DNA of 7,878 nt from an uncultured Clostridia bacterium (lineage in GTDB: Bacteria > Bacillota > Clostridia > TANB77 > CAG-508), in NCBI GenBank assembly GCA_944391155.1, contig CALXSO010000048.1, positions 1 to 7,878 of the forward strand, written 5' to 3'. A program made the position numbers and the translations under genes. The notes beneath the pieces were generated by a model. It worked only from the letters and a program-made list of their open reading frames with translations. It searched no databases and was not told the origin of the DNA. Positions 1 through 5,871 of this stretch are shown here, piece after piece (the first letter of the stretch is position 1; each line of letters begins with the position of its first letter).

Positions 1-21
1 AAAAGTTTTCATTCTACTCAT
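1..21 (-). CDS. Start of a gene running off the left edge (probably feoB or a second feoA)
   Basis: An ATG at 21-19 on the minus strand begins MSRMKTF before the window ends. It is preceded by a good ribosome binding site (GAGGGG, complement of 29-34) six to seven bases upstream, and by a convincing promoter at 111-83. Only seven residues are visible, so identity is inferred from context. The gene lies directly downstream of feoA, and many clostridial FeoB GTPases begin MKT followed by a hydrophobic residue and the G1 loop. A second FeoA paralogue could begin the same way. That a gene starts here is fairly safe; its identity is not. Confidence 0.5.
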
Positions 22-82
22 TTTATAGCCCCTCTTTTTTCTTTTTATATTTTATTTCAATAATATATTAATTACAATTACT

Positions 83-111
83 ATTATAACAAAAAAGTGT
101 TGATTTTTCAA
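83..111 (-). promoter_or_regulatory. Sigma-A-type promoter for the left-edge gene
   Basis: On the minus strand, TTGAAA (111-106) and a perfect TATAAT (88-83) are separated by exactly 17 bases. The expected transcript start is near 76, giving a leader of about 55 bases before the ATG at 21. The -35 box lies in the hairpin read here as the feoA terminator, so the two signals share DNA. No clear Fur box was seen, although the neighbouring gene is an iron transport gene. Confidence 0.6.
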
Positions 112-118
112 CACTTTT
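91..118 (-). terminator. Rho-independent terminator after feoA
   Basis: The 11-bp arms 93-103 and 108-118 are perfect inverted repeats around a four-base loop. On the minus strand the 3' arm ends in a run of six T (96-91). It lies about 80 bases past the feoA stop. The same DNA carries the -35 box of the next promoter. The stem is mostly A-T, so termination may be partial. Confidence 0.6.
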
Positions 119-197
119 GCATAGATATTTCTTTCTGCTAAGCTATATTTGAATTTCAAAAATACCATTTATCAACATATTTAATAATTTCTACAAA

Positions 198-434
198 TTA
201 CTTAACTTTTACTGATACTTGTCTAGCATCTTCTTTTCTTAAGGCAATTGTTATTCCTCTAATCCAAAAAGCCCTTGGATCCTTACTTGGACTAATCAAT
301 ATAGGTGTTATCTTTGTTCCTCTTATAAAACCTAAATCTAATAATCTTCTTTTAACACTTTCTGTACATTTCAAATCTTCTATTATTGCTGTTTCATTTA
401 ATTTTACTTCATTCAAATTTGTAACCTTTTCCAT
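198..434 (-). CDS. feoA: FeoA-domain ferrous iron transport protein
   Basis: This 78-residue cytoplasmic protein is a stand-alone FeoA, a small SH3-like domain that assists the FeoB Fe(II) transporter at the membrane. It has the family pattern: an N-terminal segment (residues 5-18), then RRLLDLGFIRGTKI (about 29-42), then a central strand ending DPRAFWIRGITIALRK (about 52-67), and a final hydrophobic strand. The length is typical of the family (75-85). The ATG at 434-432 follows GGAGGC by about six bases. A TATAAT lies at 466-461. A gene starts just downstream, at the left edge, as expected for a feo locus, but a separate promoter and terminator lie between them. Confidence 0.88.
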   Translation of the reverse strand: MEKVTNLNEVKLNETAIIEDLKCTESVKRRLLDLGFIRGTKITPILISPSKDPRAFWIRGITIALRKEDARQVSVKVK

Positions 435-460
435 ATTTTGCCTCCATATGCTTTTTATAT

Positions 461-491
461 ATTATATTAAAAAATATATGGTATGTTACAA
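461..491 (-). promoter_or_regulatory. Possible promoter for feoA
   Basis: A perfect TATAAT (466-461) lies about 27 bases upstream of the feoA start. The best -35 match is TTGTAA (491-486), with a long 19-base spacer. The -10 box is good; the -35 is weak. FeoA could also be read from the gene upstream, since the gap is only 67 bases and I see no strong terminator in it. Confidence 0.35.
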
Positions 492-501
492 AACAAATCT
501 C

Positions 502-1836
502 TTAAATCATATCTCCTCGTACTATCTGTCCTTTTGCACTTTCTTTCATTTCTTCTTCTACTTCTTCTATCACTTTATCATAATCATCTTTACCATAGTC
601 TTTTTCCTTAATTTTTTGGATAATCTTTTCTTTCACATCTGCTTGATTATAAACCTCACTTATCCCGTTATCAGAATTATTTAGAATTGTCCTTGACATA
701 TCATCTAAATTTTCTTTAGTATAAATATTTAAAATTTCATCAGCTTCATGAATTCCCTCATTTCTATCTCTTAGAAACTCTCTAACTCTTGGATCTTGAT
801 AAAATGTTCTATTAGTTTCCAATTCTACATCCACATATTGACCTTCTTGATGTGAATACATAGAATATTTTATTTCCTTTCCTGAATTTTCATCATATCC
901 AATACTAAGATATTCTCTTCCATTACCTTGAACTATCTCATAACTTGTAGTATTCATTTCTTTATCAATACTTGCATCATTATTATCTAAAGTTAAATTT
1001 TCTTGTGTAGGATTTGTTCCTTCTCTACTATTTACCCTTAATACATTATCTCCTAATATTACAGCAGAACCATCTTTTCTTACAACAGCCATTACATCAA
1101 TAACAGAACTAGATATTCCTTTCCTGTCTTCTGATGATAATTGACTTTTAGAAATCCTTACCAATTTTTCTGCTCCATAAATTCCAACTTTTTCTAATCC
1201 TAATCTTTGTCCAAGTGTTTCCCCTTTAATTTCTTGATGTAAACTTGTTTCTTCCTTTATATCTAAATTCTCAAGCTTTCTACTATTTAATACTTTTTGA
1301 TTTTCATCTTCTTTATTTTCAAGCTCCTGTTCTATAGGAAGTTCTTCATCTAAATCTACTTCTTCCATTTCTAAAATCTCTTCTTCTGGTATTCCTAATT
1401 GTTCTGATAATTCTTGCATATATTTTTTCTGCAATGTATTCAAAGAACGCTCTTCCAATTCCTCTAAAGAAACTTTATCCAATAAATTTTTTATAGCATC
1501 TACCTTCTGAGGTTCACTATTTTCGAAATACTCATTAAAAATTGGGTTTTTCACATCCATAAATCCACCTATACACTTATCTCCAAGATAATAGTTCTTT
1601 ACTTCTTTTTTATCTATTACTTGTCCTTTTTCATTTTTTATTAACACATTTTTAGTTACAATAAATAATTTATCTTGTACCATTTTACCATTTAATCTAT
1701 CTGTCCATTTGGCGTCTCCTACATATATCACATCTTTAATTTGCGTTTCCATATTGTGAGCTTGTTTTCTATCATTCTCTAATGTATCTTTAAAATCCAA
1801 TTCTATATCTAAAATCTTTCTCTCAATCTCTCTCAT
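502..1836 (-). CDS. Acidic 444-residue protein of unknown function
   Basis: I do not recognise this family. The protein is soluble, with no signal peptide or membrane segment, and rich in Glu, Asp, Lys and Asn. Three parts can be seen. An N-terminal region (1-110) starts with a charged helix and a YVGDAKW segment. An acidic, probably coiled-coil linker follows (about 115-200), with a run rich in EEE/DLDEE around 150-175. A C-terminal region (about 205-370) contains TLGQRLGLEKVGIYG and strand-like stretches such as SVIDVMAVVRKDGSAVILG, and is followed by a charged helical tail (400-440). The ATG at 1836 follows GGAGGT by six bases and a strong promoter at 1888-1860. It is a single gene divergent from the HD-domain gene. 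The high charge and modular look suggest a protein-interaction or element-borne role, which is speculation. Confidence 0.75.
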   Translation of the reverse strand: MREIERKILDIELDFKDTLENDRKQAHNMETQIKDVIYVGDAKWTDRLNGKMVQDKLFIVTKNVLIKNEKGQVIDKKEVKNYYLGDKCIGGFMDVKNPIFNEYFENSEPQKVDAIKNLLDKVSLEELEERSLNTLQKKYMQELSEQLGIPEEEILEMEEVDLDEELPIEQELENKEDENQKVLNSRKLENLDIKEETSLHQEIKGETLGQRLGLEKVGIYGAEKLVRISKSQLSSEDRKGISSSVIDVMAVVRKDGSAVILGDNVLRVNSREGTNPTQENLTLDNNDASIDKEMNTTSYEIVQGNGREYLSIGYDENSGKEIKYSMYSHQEGQYVDVELETNRTFYQDPRVREFLRDRNEGIHEADEILNIYTKENLDDMSRTILNNSDNGISEVYNQADVKEKIIQKIKEKDYGKDDYDKVIEEVEEEMKESAKGQIVRGDMI

Positions 1837-1859
1837 ACTTTACCTCCAATTCTTATATC

Positions 1860-1888
1860 ATTATACCAATATTCTACACTGTTTTCAA
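1860..1888 (-). promoter_or_regulatory. Strong promoter for the 444-residue protein gene
   Basis: On the minus strand, TTGAAA (1888-1883) is followed after 17 bases by TATAAT (1865-1860). A TG one base before the -10 gives an extended -10 element. The transcript would start near 1853, only about 17 bases before the ATG, so the leader holds little beyond the ribosome binding site. It is the same box pair as the promoter at 111-83. Confidence 0.7.
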
Positions 1889-1925
1889 TTCATTATTAAA
1901 ATTTTATTAAGATTTTCGAACAATA

Positions 1926-1954
1926 TTGTTTTAATTAATATATTATAGTATAAT
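1926..1954 (+). promoter_or_regulatory. Promoter for the HD-domain gene
   Basis: TTGTTT (1926-1931) and TATAAT (1949-1954) are 17 bases apart and lead into a short leader with an AAAGAGGGA ribosome binding site before the ATG at 1985. It is back-to-back with the promoter at 1888-1860, with about 37 bases between the two -35 boxes. The two genes could therefore share regulation. Confidence 0.6.
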
Positions 1955-1984
1955 TAATTTAGAATTAAAATAAAGAGGGATTAT

Positions 1985-2518
1985 ATGAGTTACTATTTAG
2001 ATAAAATATATTCTGACAAAGAATTTATAGATACAATATCTGATATTATAGAAAATCCATGTGTTCAAGAAATGAAAAAATATAGACAACATTATGAAAC
2101 TAACTGTTTTGATCATTGTTTAATGACTTCTTATTTATGTTTTCATTTTTGTAAAAAATATAACCTTGACTATATCTCAATTGCTCGTGCAGCAATGCTT
2201 CATGATTTATTTTTATATGATTGGAGAAAAAGACAAAATGGAAGAAAAGGTCTTCATGCTTTCACTCATCCAAAAACAGCTTATGAAAATGCTAATAAAT
2301 TGTTTAATTTAAATAATAAAGAAAAAGACATTATTTTAAAACATATGTGGCCTTTAACTTTAATTTTACCTCGTTATTTAGAAAGTTATGTCTTAACTTT
2401 TTTTGATAAACAATGTGCTATTTCTGAAACCTTTGAAGTTCTTCGTAATCGTTGCTTTCAGAAAAAAATATTCAGATATGCTTATGTATTTTTCAGTATT
2501 ATAGTTTTTAAAATATAA
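1985..2518 (+). CDS. HD-domain phosphohydrolase family protein
   Basis: This 177-residue protein has the metal-binding pattern of the HD superfamily: His44 (in FDHCLMTSY), His73-Asp74 (MLHDLFLYDW), His95 (FTHPKTA), His120 (ILKHMWPLT) and Asp141 (TFFDKQCA). The block ILKHMWPLTLILPRYLESY matches a group of Firmicute HD proteins of about this size that I recognise. Such enzymes usually hydrolyse phosphate esters of nucleotides; the substrate here is unknown. The last 17 residues are hydrophobic and aromatic (YAYVFFSIIVF) and could be a membrane-associating tail. The start is set by GAGGGA five to six bases upstream. The stop codon lies inside the terminator stem, so this is a single-gene transcript. 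Confidence 0.85.
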   Translation: MSYYLDKIYSDKEFIDTISDIIENPCVQEMKKYRQHYETNCFDHCLMTSYLCFHFCKKYNLDYISIARAAMLHDLFLYDWRKRQNGRKGLHAFTHPKTAYENANKLFNLNNKEKDIILKHMWPLTLILPRYLESYVLTFFDKQCAISETFEVLRNRCFQKKIFRYAYVFFSIIVFKI

Positions 2519-2555
2519 ATATCTCTCAATATGCTTGAGAGATATTTACTTTTTT
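2517..2555 (+). terminator. Strong terminator after the HD-domain gene
   Basis: A perfect 13-bp stem (2517-2529 with 2535-2547) with a five-base loop is followed by AC and six T. The stem begins inside the TAA stop codon. Read on the minus strand, the hairpin is followed by an A/T-rich stretch, so it may also stop transcripts arriving from the GIY-YIG gene, making it bidirectional. Confidence 0.85.
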
Positions 2556-2639
2556 GAATAATGAAAATAGGGCCTCTCTATGATTTCTTAAATAAGTTGT
2601 AAACTTTGACACTTCCATCAATTTAAATTTCATATATTC

Positions 2640-2951
2640 TCAAAATTTATATATTTTTCTATATCTTCTACAGTCTATTTTTCCTTTCATATAATTTTTT
2701 AATTTTCCATCATTTATTAAATCTTCTTTTTGCTGTTTAGTCAAGTTTTTAATTTGATATTCTAATTTACAAGCTAAAGATTTATCTTTACTTCGCCATG
2801 CCATCTCTAGCTTGATAACATTATGTGATTTTGTATATTTTGCTCCTTTTTTACTTTTTGATAAATGTTCCTCTAATCTTTTTTCTAAATTATTGGTCAT
2901 ACCTGTATAAATTGAATCATCTGAACATCTTAACATATATGTGTAATACAT
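2640..2951 (-). CDS. GIY-YIG nuclease domain protein (UPF0213, YhbQ/YazA type)
   Basis: This 103-residue single-domain protein has the GIY-YIG nuclease signatures: the first tyrosine strand YYTYML (2-7), the YTG variant of YIG (15-17) in IYTGMTNNLEKRLEEH, the conserved Arg25 and His29, and the likely metal-binding Glu64 in KLEYQIKNL. The length matches the stand-alone YhbQ/YazA family (about 95-105). Family members are small DNA-cleaving or DNA-binding proteins of poorly defined role, with no extra DNA-recognition domain. The ATG at 2951 follows AGGAGA by about seven bases. I found no convincing promoter upstream. The frame stays open past the stop for another short stretch (see 2526-2633). 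Confidence 0.87.
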   Translation of the reverse strand: MYYTYMLRCSDDSIYTGMTNNLEKRLEEHLSKSKKGAKYTKSHNVIKLEMAWRSKDKSLACKLEYQIKNLTKQQKEDLINDGKLKNYMKGKIDCRRYRKIYKF

Positions 2952-3028
2952 TTAAATTCTCCTATATTTATTAATTAAATTTTTTTAATTGGTATAGTTA
3001 TGACTTAATTTTTCATAAGTAAAATTCG

Positions 3029-3208
3029 TTAATTTATCTTACTTATATTATATTTATCCATCAACTTAAAAAAGTATTTTAACATCTTTCTATCTTCTTT
3101 TGAAACACTAGAATAATCAACTTATTATAGTATTCTATAATTATTTTTTCTTTTTATAAAATCCATTGTACCATACCATAATCCTTTAGACAATAAAATT
3201 AATGCAAT
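3029..3208 (-). pseudogene. Decayed 3' end of an unidentified gene
   Basis: In the 380-base gap upstream of the GIY-YIG gene, one minus-strand frame runs from 3208 to a stop at 3031-3029, broken only by two adjacent TAA codons at 3127-3122. Before the stops it reads ALILLSKGLWYGTMDF...NNYRIL, and after them VDYSSVSKEDRKMLKYFF... to KYNISKIN. Both halves look like normal protein and share one frame. There is no start codon context or ribosome binding site. I do not recognise the family. Chance openness in AT-rich DNA is possible, so this is a tentative call. The rest of the gap (2952-3028, 3209-3279) shows nothing I can name. Confidence 0.35.
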
Positions 3209-3273
3209 TCATATTATTTTATTCAACTATTTTTAGTTGTATTTTTATATTTTTTAATATACTATCATATAAG

Positions 3274-3312
3274 TAAAACAGAAATAAGACCTGCAATGCA
3301 AGTCTCATTTCT
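3274..3312 (-). terminator. Terminator after the racemase gene
   Basis: Arms 3280-3290 and 3302-3312 form an 11-bp stem with one G-T wobble, about 20 bases past the racemase stop. The inner 11 bases contain a further short TGCA repeat. On the minus strand the stem is followed by GTTTTA, a short T run, so it is a moderate terminator. Confidence 0.55.
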
Positions 3313-3331
3313 TTAAAAAAATTATACATCT

Positions 3332-4039
3332 TTATAAACTAATTTTTTCAAGACAAATATCTACAATAGAATCAATATGTGATTGAGTTGTATCAAATAT
3401 TGGAATTTGTACATCTTTAGATTTTATTAACATTTCAATTTCGGTACAACCTAAAATAATTCCATCTATTCCTTTATGCTCAATCATTTCGTTAATTACA
3501 TTTATGTAATATTTTTTAGATACATCTTTTATTTTACCTTTACACAATTCATCAAAAATAATTCTATCAATTTCGTCAATCTCCTGACTATTTTCTGGAG
3601 TATTAACTATTAATCCATTATATTTCAATCTGTCTTTAAAAAAGTCTTCAACCATAGTGTATTTAGTGCCTAACAAACCAACATTAAAAATTCCTGTCTT
3701 TTTACATTTTTCAGCCACACAATCTGCAATATGAATTAATGGAATATTTATCTTGCTTTGAACATAATCTGCTAATTTGTGCATTGTGTTAGTTGCAATT
3801 ACAATACAATCTGCACCTGCATTTTCCAATTTTATAGCAATATTTGCAAGTTCAACACCAATTTCATTCCATTCATTATTCAACATTAATTTTCTTATTT
3901 CTTCAAAATTAACATTGTAAATAATCATTTTAGCACAAGTCAAATTTCCAGCTTCAGCATTAACTTGATCGTTAATTCTTTCATAATAATGAATTGATGA
4001 TTCATAACTCATACCGCCTATAATTCCTATTGTTTTCAT
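3332..4039 (-). CDS. Aspartate/glutamate racemase family protein (YgeA type)
   Basis: This 235-residue cytoplasmic enzyme probably interconverts the L and D forms of aspartate or glutamate without a cofactor. The N-terminus MKTIGIIGGMSYESSIHYYERIN matches the Asp/Glu racemase family start. The two catalytic loops are IATNTMHK, with Thr83, and LGCTE, with Cys198. The TNTMHK loop is that of the E. coli YgeA subgroup, where a Thr/Cys pair replaces the usual two cysteines. The end IPIFDTTQSHIDSIVDICL is also typical. The length is normal. The ATG at 4039 follows GGAAAGGTG, an acceptable but not ideal ribosome binding site. It is a single gene with its own terminator; no strong promoter was found. 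A likely role is D-amino acid supply or catabolism. Confidence 0.88.
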   Translation of the reverse strand: MKTIGIIGGMSYESSIHYYERINDQVNAEAGNLTCAKMIIYNVNFEEIRKLMLNNEWNEIGVELANIAIKLENAGADCIVIATNTMHKLADYVQSKINIPLIHIADCVAEKCKKTGIFNVGLLGTKYTMVEDFFKDRLKYNGLIVNTPENSQEIDEIDRIIFDELCKGKIKDVSKKYYINVINEMIEHKGIDGIILGCTEIEMLIKSKDVQIPIFDTTQSHIDSIVDICLEKISL

Positions 4040-4097
4040 TTTGCACCTTTCCTTTCATAAAAGTTGTATAATTTTCATGTGCTCGACTTTAAGAATT

Positions 4098-4126
4098 TTA
4101 AATTTTTTTCATAATTAAACCTCCTT
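4098..4126 (-). other. Strong ribosome binding site leading a four-codon frame
   Basis: An exact AAGGAGG (4126-4120) stands seven bases before an ATG (4112-4110), but the frame reads only Met-Lys-Lys-Ile before TAA (4100-4098). It lies about 60 bases upstream of the racemase start. It may be the head of a lost gene, left when the rest was deleted, or a minimal leader peptide. The signal is too good to be ignored and too short to be called a gene. Confidence 0.4.
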
Positions 4127-4144
4127 AAATATCCACCAGACCAC

Positions 4145-4171
4145 TATATAAATGTATCACACATTTATATA
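4145..4171. repeat. AT-rich inverted repeat
   Basis: Perfect 11-bp arms (4145-4155 and 4161-4171) flank a five-base loop. It lies directly downstream, on the minus strand, of the LRV gene terminator stem and upstream of the AAGGAGG at 4126. It may strengthen termination or act as a leader hairpin for the racemase transcript; the sequence does not decide. Confidence 0.5.
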
Positions 4172-4175
4172 AATT

Positions 4176-4210
4176 ATAGTAAATAGCCCACAATGTAGGC
4201 TATTTACTAT
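4176..4210 (-). terminator. Hairpin terminator after the LRV operon
   Basis: A perfect 13-bp stem (4176-4188 with 4198-4210) has a nine-base loop and a GGC/GCC clamp near the loop. It begins nine bases past the LRV gene stop. The following minus-strand bases are AATTTATAT, not a clean T run, so strength is uncertain. A second hairpin follows at 4171-4145. Confidence 0.6.
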
Positions 4211-4218
4211 CCATTGAT

Positions 4219-4791
4219 TTAATACCAATCATCCTCGATATCATAATAATCACGAAGCATTTCAATGCTTGGAGTTTGTGCCCAAGTATTTTGTGGAAGA
4301 ATTTCTTTTAAATTTTCTCTTACTTCCTCAGGTGTATTTGGATTGTGTGCAACAAAATATTTAATTCCAAAATCACCCTCTCCTTGGACTAATAAAACAA
4401 GTGTCTCTGGCAAAGTATTCTTGTTAATAGCTACATTTCTTCTAATAACAGGATGCTTGTCACCAGATAAATGAGCCAACGTTTCGCTTAATGTACTCTC
4501 GTTTCTTGCTACCTCAAATCTTACTTCATCATCTTGATCTTTTGATAAAAAATCTAAAATTTTACCTGAAGTAGTTGGATTCTTGGCTACACTAACTCTA
4601 ACACAAGAGTCCTCGTCTTTTGACAAGCTATCCAAAATTGTATCCGTTGCGTTTAAATTAGTTGCTACACTTCTCCGAACCGAACTCCATTCATCTTTAG
4701 ATAAAAATTCAAGAACTCCGTTTTCAACAAAAGCAGATTGTGCAATCGCTTCTCTTACTCTAATTTCAAGTTTAGCTAAATCAATGTTCAT
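4219..4791 (-). CDS. LRV (leucine-rich variant) / HEAT-like repeat protein
   Basis: The 190-residue protein is almost entirely made of six tandem helical repeats starting at about residues 12, 38, 64, 90, 116 and 143, a period of 26 (27 for the last). Each follows the pattern V/I-R/K..VA.N..T....L..L..D. This is the LRV solenoid repeat, known from an Azotobacter iron-sulphur protein and many bacterial proteins, and generally a binding scaffold. The tail (165-190) is acidic and aromatic, ending DDWY. There is no signal peptide, membrane segment or enzymatic motif, and only one Cys (63). The ATG at 4791 follows AAGGAG by about nine bases and lies 33 bases after the stop of the upstream gene, so the two form an operon. 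GC is visibly higher than in the neighbours (24 of 60 bases at 4441-4500 and at 4561-4620, against 14 of 60 at 3601-3660), suggesting transfer. Confidence 0.85.
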   Translation of the reverse strand: MNIDLAKLEIRVREAIAQSAFVENGVLEFLSKDEWSSVRRSVATNLNATDTILDSLSKDEDSCVRVSVAKNPTTSGKILDFLSKDQDDEVRFEVARNESTLSETLAHLSGDKHPVIRRNVAINKNTLPETLVLLVQGEGDFGIKYFVAHNPNTPEEVRENLKEILPQNTWAQTPSIEMLRDYYDIEDDWY

Positions 4792-4824
4792 TTTTTATTT
4801 CTCCTTAACAAATTTGGTTGCGAG

Positions 4825-5316
4825 TTACTCCATACCTGTTTTCCATTTTCCATGATTCCAAATCTTCAGAGAAATAACATACATAGGTTTTCCATGATGG
4901 TTTAAATGATGTGTATGTCCCTTTCTGCATAATGTCATGTTTCCATTAGGAAATATATACCATTCTTTAATTTTCCTAATTTGCTGACAACTACATCTTT
5001 CTACTATTTTTTCATGCCCATGTTCAGCTATAACATGCCCTGTAGATGCAATATACAAATACTCATACTTGTGGACTGTATTCTTATAACGAAAATATCC
5101 AATAGGTTGAGACCAAATTTCTCCTAAAATAATATCGTTATTATCCATACGTTCCCAAGCAGTGTTAGGATTATAATCTGCTCTTGTGATAATATCTTCT
5201 AATTCATCAAAGAAAAGCCGATTATTTCCTCCACAGTACATATTACTTCTCAATTCTCGAAGTGTCTGCAATTGTGTCATGTCAAATGACTTTAAATCTG
5301 TTCGTTGTTCTTTCAT
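4825..5316 (-). CDS. Cys/His-rich protein of unknown function, first gene of the LRV operon
   Basis: I do not recognise this 163-residue family. The protein is soluble, with no signal or membrane segment. Its C-terminal half is rich in possible metal ligands: His94, His99, His101, Cys108, Cys110, Cys130, and His134, 136, 137, 140 and 141 (in CRKGHTHHLNHH). The middle has aromatic strands (IGYFRYKNTVHKYEYLYIA, 72-90). A metal-bound or zinc-ribbon-like fold is possible but not shown. The ATG at 5316 follows an ideal AAAGGAGG by eight bases, so expression is probably good. It is directly upstream of the LRV repeat gene, which implies a shared job, perhaps as a partner bound by the repeat scaffold. 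Confidence 0.78.
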   Translation of the reverse strand: MKEQRTDLKSFDMTQLQTLRELRSNMYCGGNNRLFFDELEDIITRADYNPNTAWERMDNNDIILGEIWSQPIGYFRYKNTVHKYEYLYIASTGHVIAEHGHEKIVERCSCQQIRKIKEWYIFPNGNMTLCRKGHTHHLNHHGKPMYVISLKIWNHGKWKTGME

Positions 5317-5332
5317 AGTAAGAGCCTCCTTT

Positions 5333-5346
5333 ACAATAATTATTGT
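5333..5346. promoter_or_regulatory. 14-bp palindrome in the leader of the LRV operon
   Basis: ACAATAATTATTGT is a perfect palindrome between the predicted transcript start (near 5348) and the ribosome binding site of the Cys/His-rich gene. Its position fits an operator. AT-rich palindromes of this length can arise by chance in such DNA. Confidence 0.35.
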
Positions 5347-5354
5347 TAAAAGTT

Positions 5355-5382
5355 ACTATATTCAAAACTTGCCTATGAGCAA
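5355..5382 (-). promoter_or_regulatory. Probable promoter of the Cys/His-LRV operon
   Basis: On the minus strand, TTGCTC (5382-5377) and TATAGT (5360-5355) are 16 bases apart, about 40 bases before the ATG at 5316. Both boxes are one or more bases off consensus. The rest of the gap, 5383-5511, shows only AT-rich DNA with no clear signal. Confidence 0.4.
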
Positions 5383-5511
5383 GATAATTAAATTATGTGA
5401 ACATTTTACCATAAAATTTTAAAATTTTCAATAATTTAGGGGATTTTTTTAAGTTACCAACTCTATATATGCACTCATATTTTTTATATAAATTATTTAT
5501 TTAACATTCTT

Positions 5512-5860
5512 TTATTTTCTTTTTTCAGTTGCTTTAAACTCTTTTTTTGGTGCAGGCAAATCTTCTGGCATAGTTACGACCAGTTTCTTTAATAGCTTTT
5601 CCAGCTATTTTATCAATTTTATTATGAGTATCACAAGCTTTCTTAACTATATCAACTTTATTTCTTTTTAATTTTGACTCAATCTGCGTAATGCGAAAGA
5701 AATTTTCTGCAAGTTCCTCACTACCTATATTGTCTAAAATATCTTCTCTATATCTTAATCCTTTTCTTTTAGCAATATCATCAGTAATTTCTCCATTGTA
5801 TAAGCCTTTATCTCCAAAATTATGAAATCTATCAAAATTTTTAACTTCTACATTTTTAGC
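5512..5860 (-). pseudogene. dinD: DinD-like DNA-damage-inducible protein, C-terminal remnant with frameshift
   Basis: The minus-strand frame carries the conserved C-terminal part of DinD proteins: KNFDRFHNFGDKGLYNGE, then ILDNIGSEELAENFFRITQ and ESKLKRN, ending IKETGR. About 115 residues remain of a family of about 270-280. The N-terminal part is missing, and the open frame beyond 5860 is foreign sequence. After GGTCGT (5581-5576) the frame is lost: it runs on as NYARRF and stops at 5536-5534. The expected ending MPEDLPAPKKEFKATEKRK lies in the next frame from the ATG at 5571 to a TAA at 5514-5512. One surplus A at 5575-5574 explains it. DinD is an SOS-induced protein that in E. coli inhibits RecA filaments. 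This copy should be inactive. Confidence 0.68.
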
Positions 5861-5871
5861 AATTATATAAA

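Noticed and set aside
1..200. Fur box near feoA or the left-edge promoter
   Set aside because: No stretch comes close to the GATAATGATAATCATTATC-type consensus.
448..684. Plus-strand open frame rich in Phe, Tyr and Ile, opposite the 3' end of the 444-residue gene
   Set aside because: It is the antisense of an acidic coding region with strong signals of its own, and the low-complexity hydrophobic product is typical of such shadows.
4265..4855. Plus-strand open frames opposite the LRV repeat gene
   Set aside because: They mirror the repeat gene, have no ribosome binding sites, and the minus-strand protein has clear periodic repeats.
5186..5422. Plus-strand open frame across the start of the Cys/His-rich gene
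   Set aside because: It covers the promoter and ideal ribosome binding site of the minus-strand gene and has no signals of its own.
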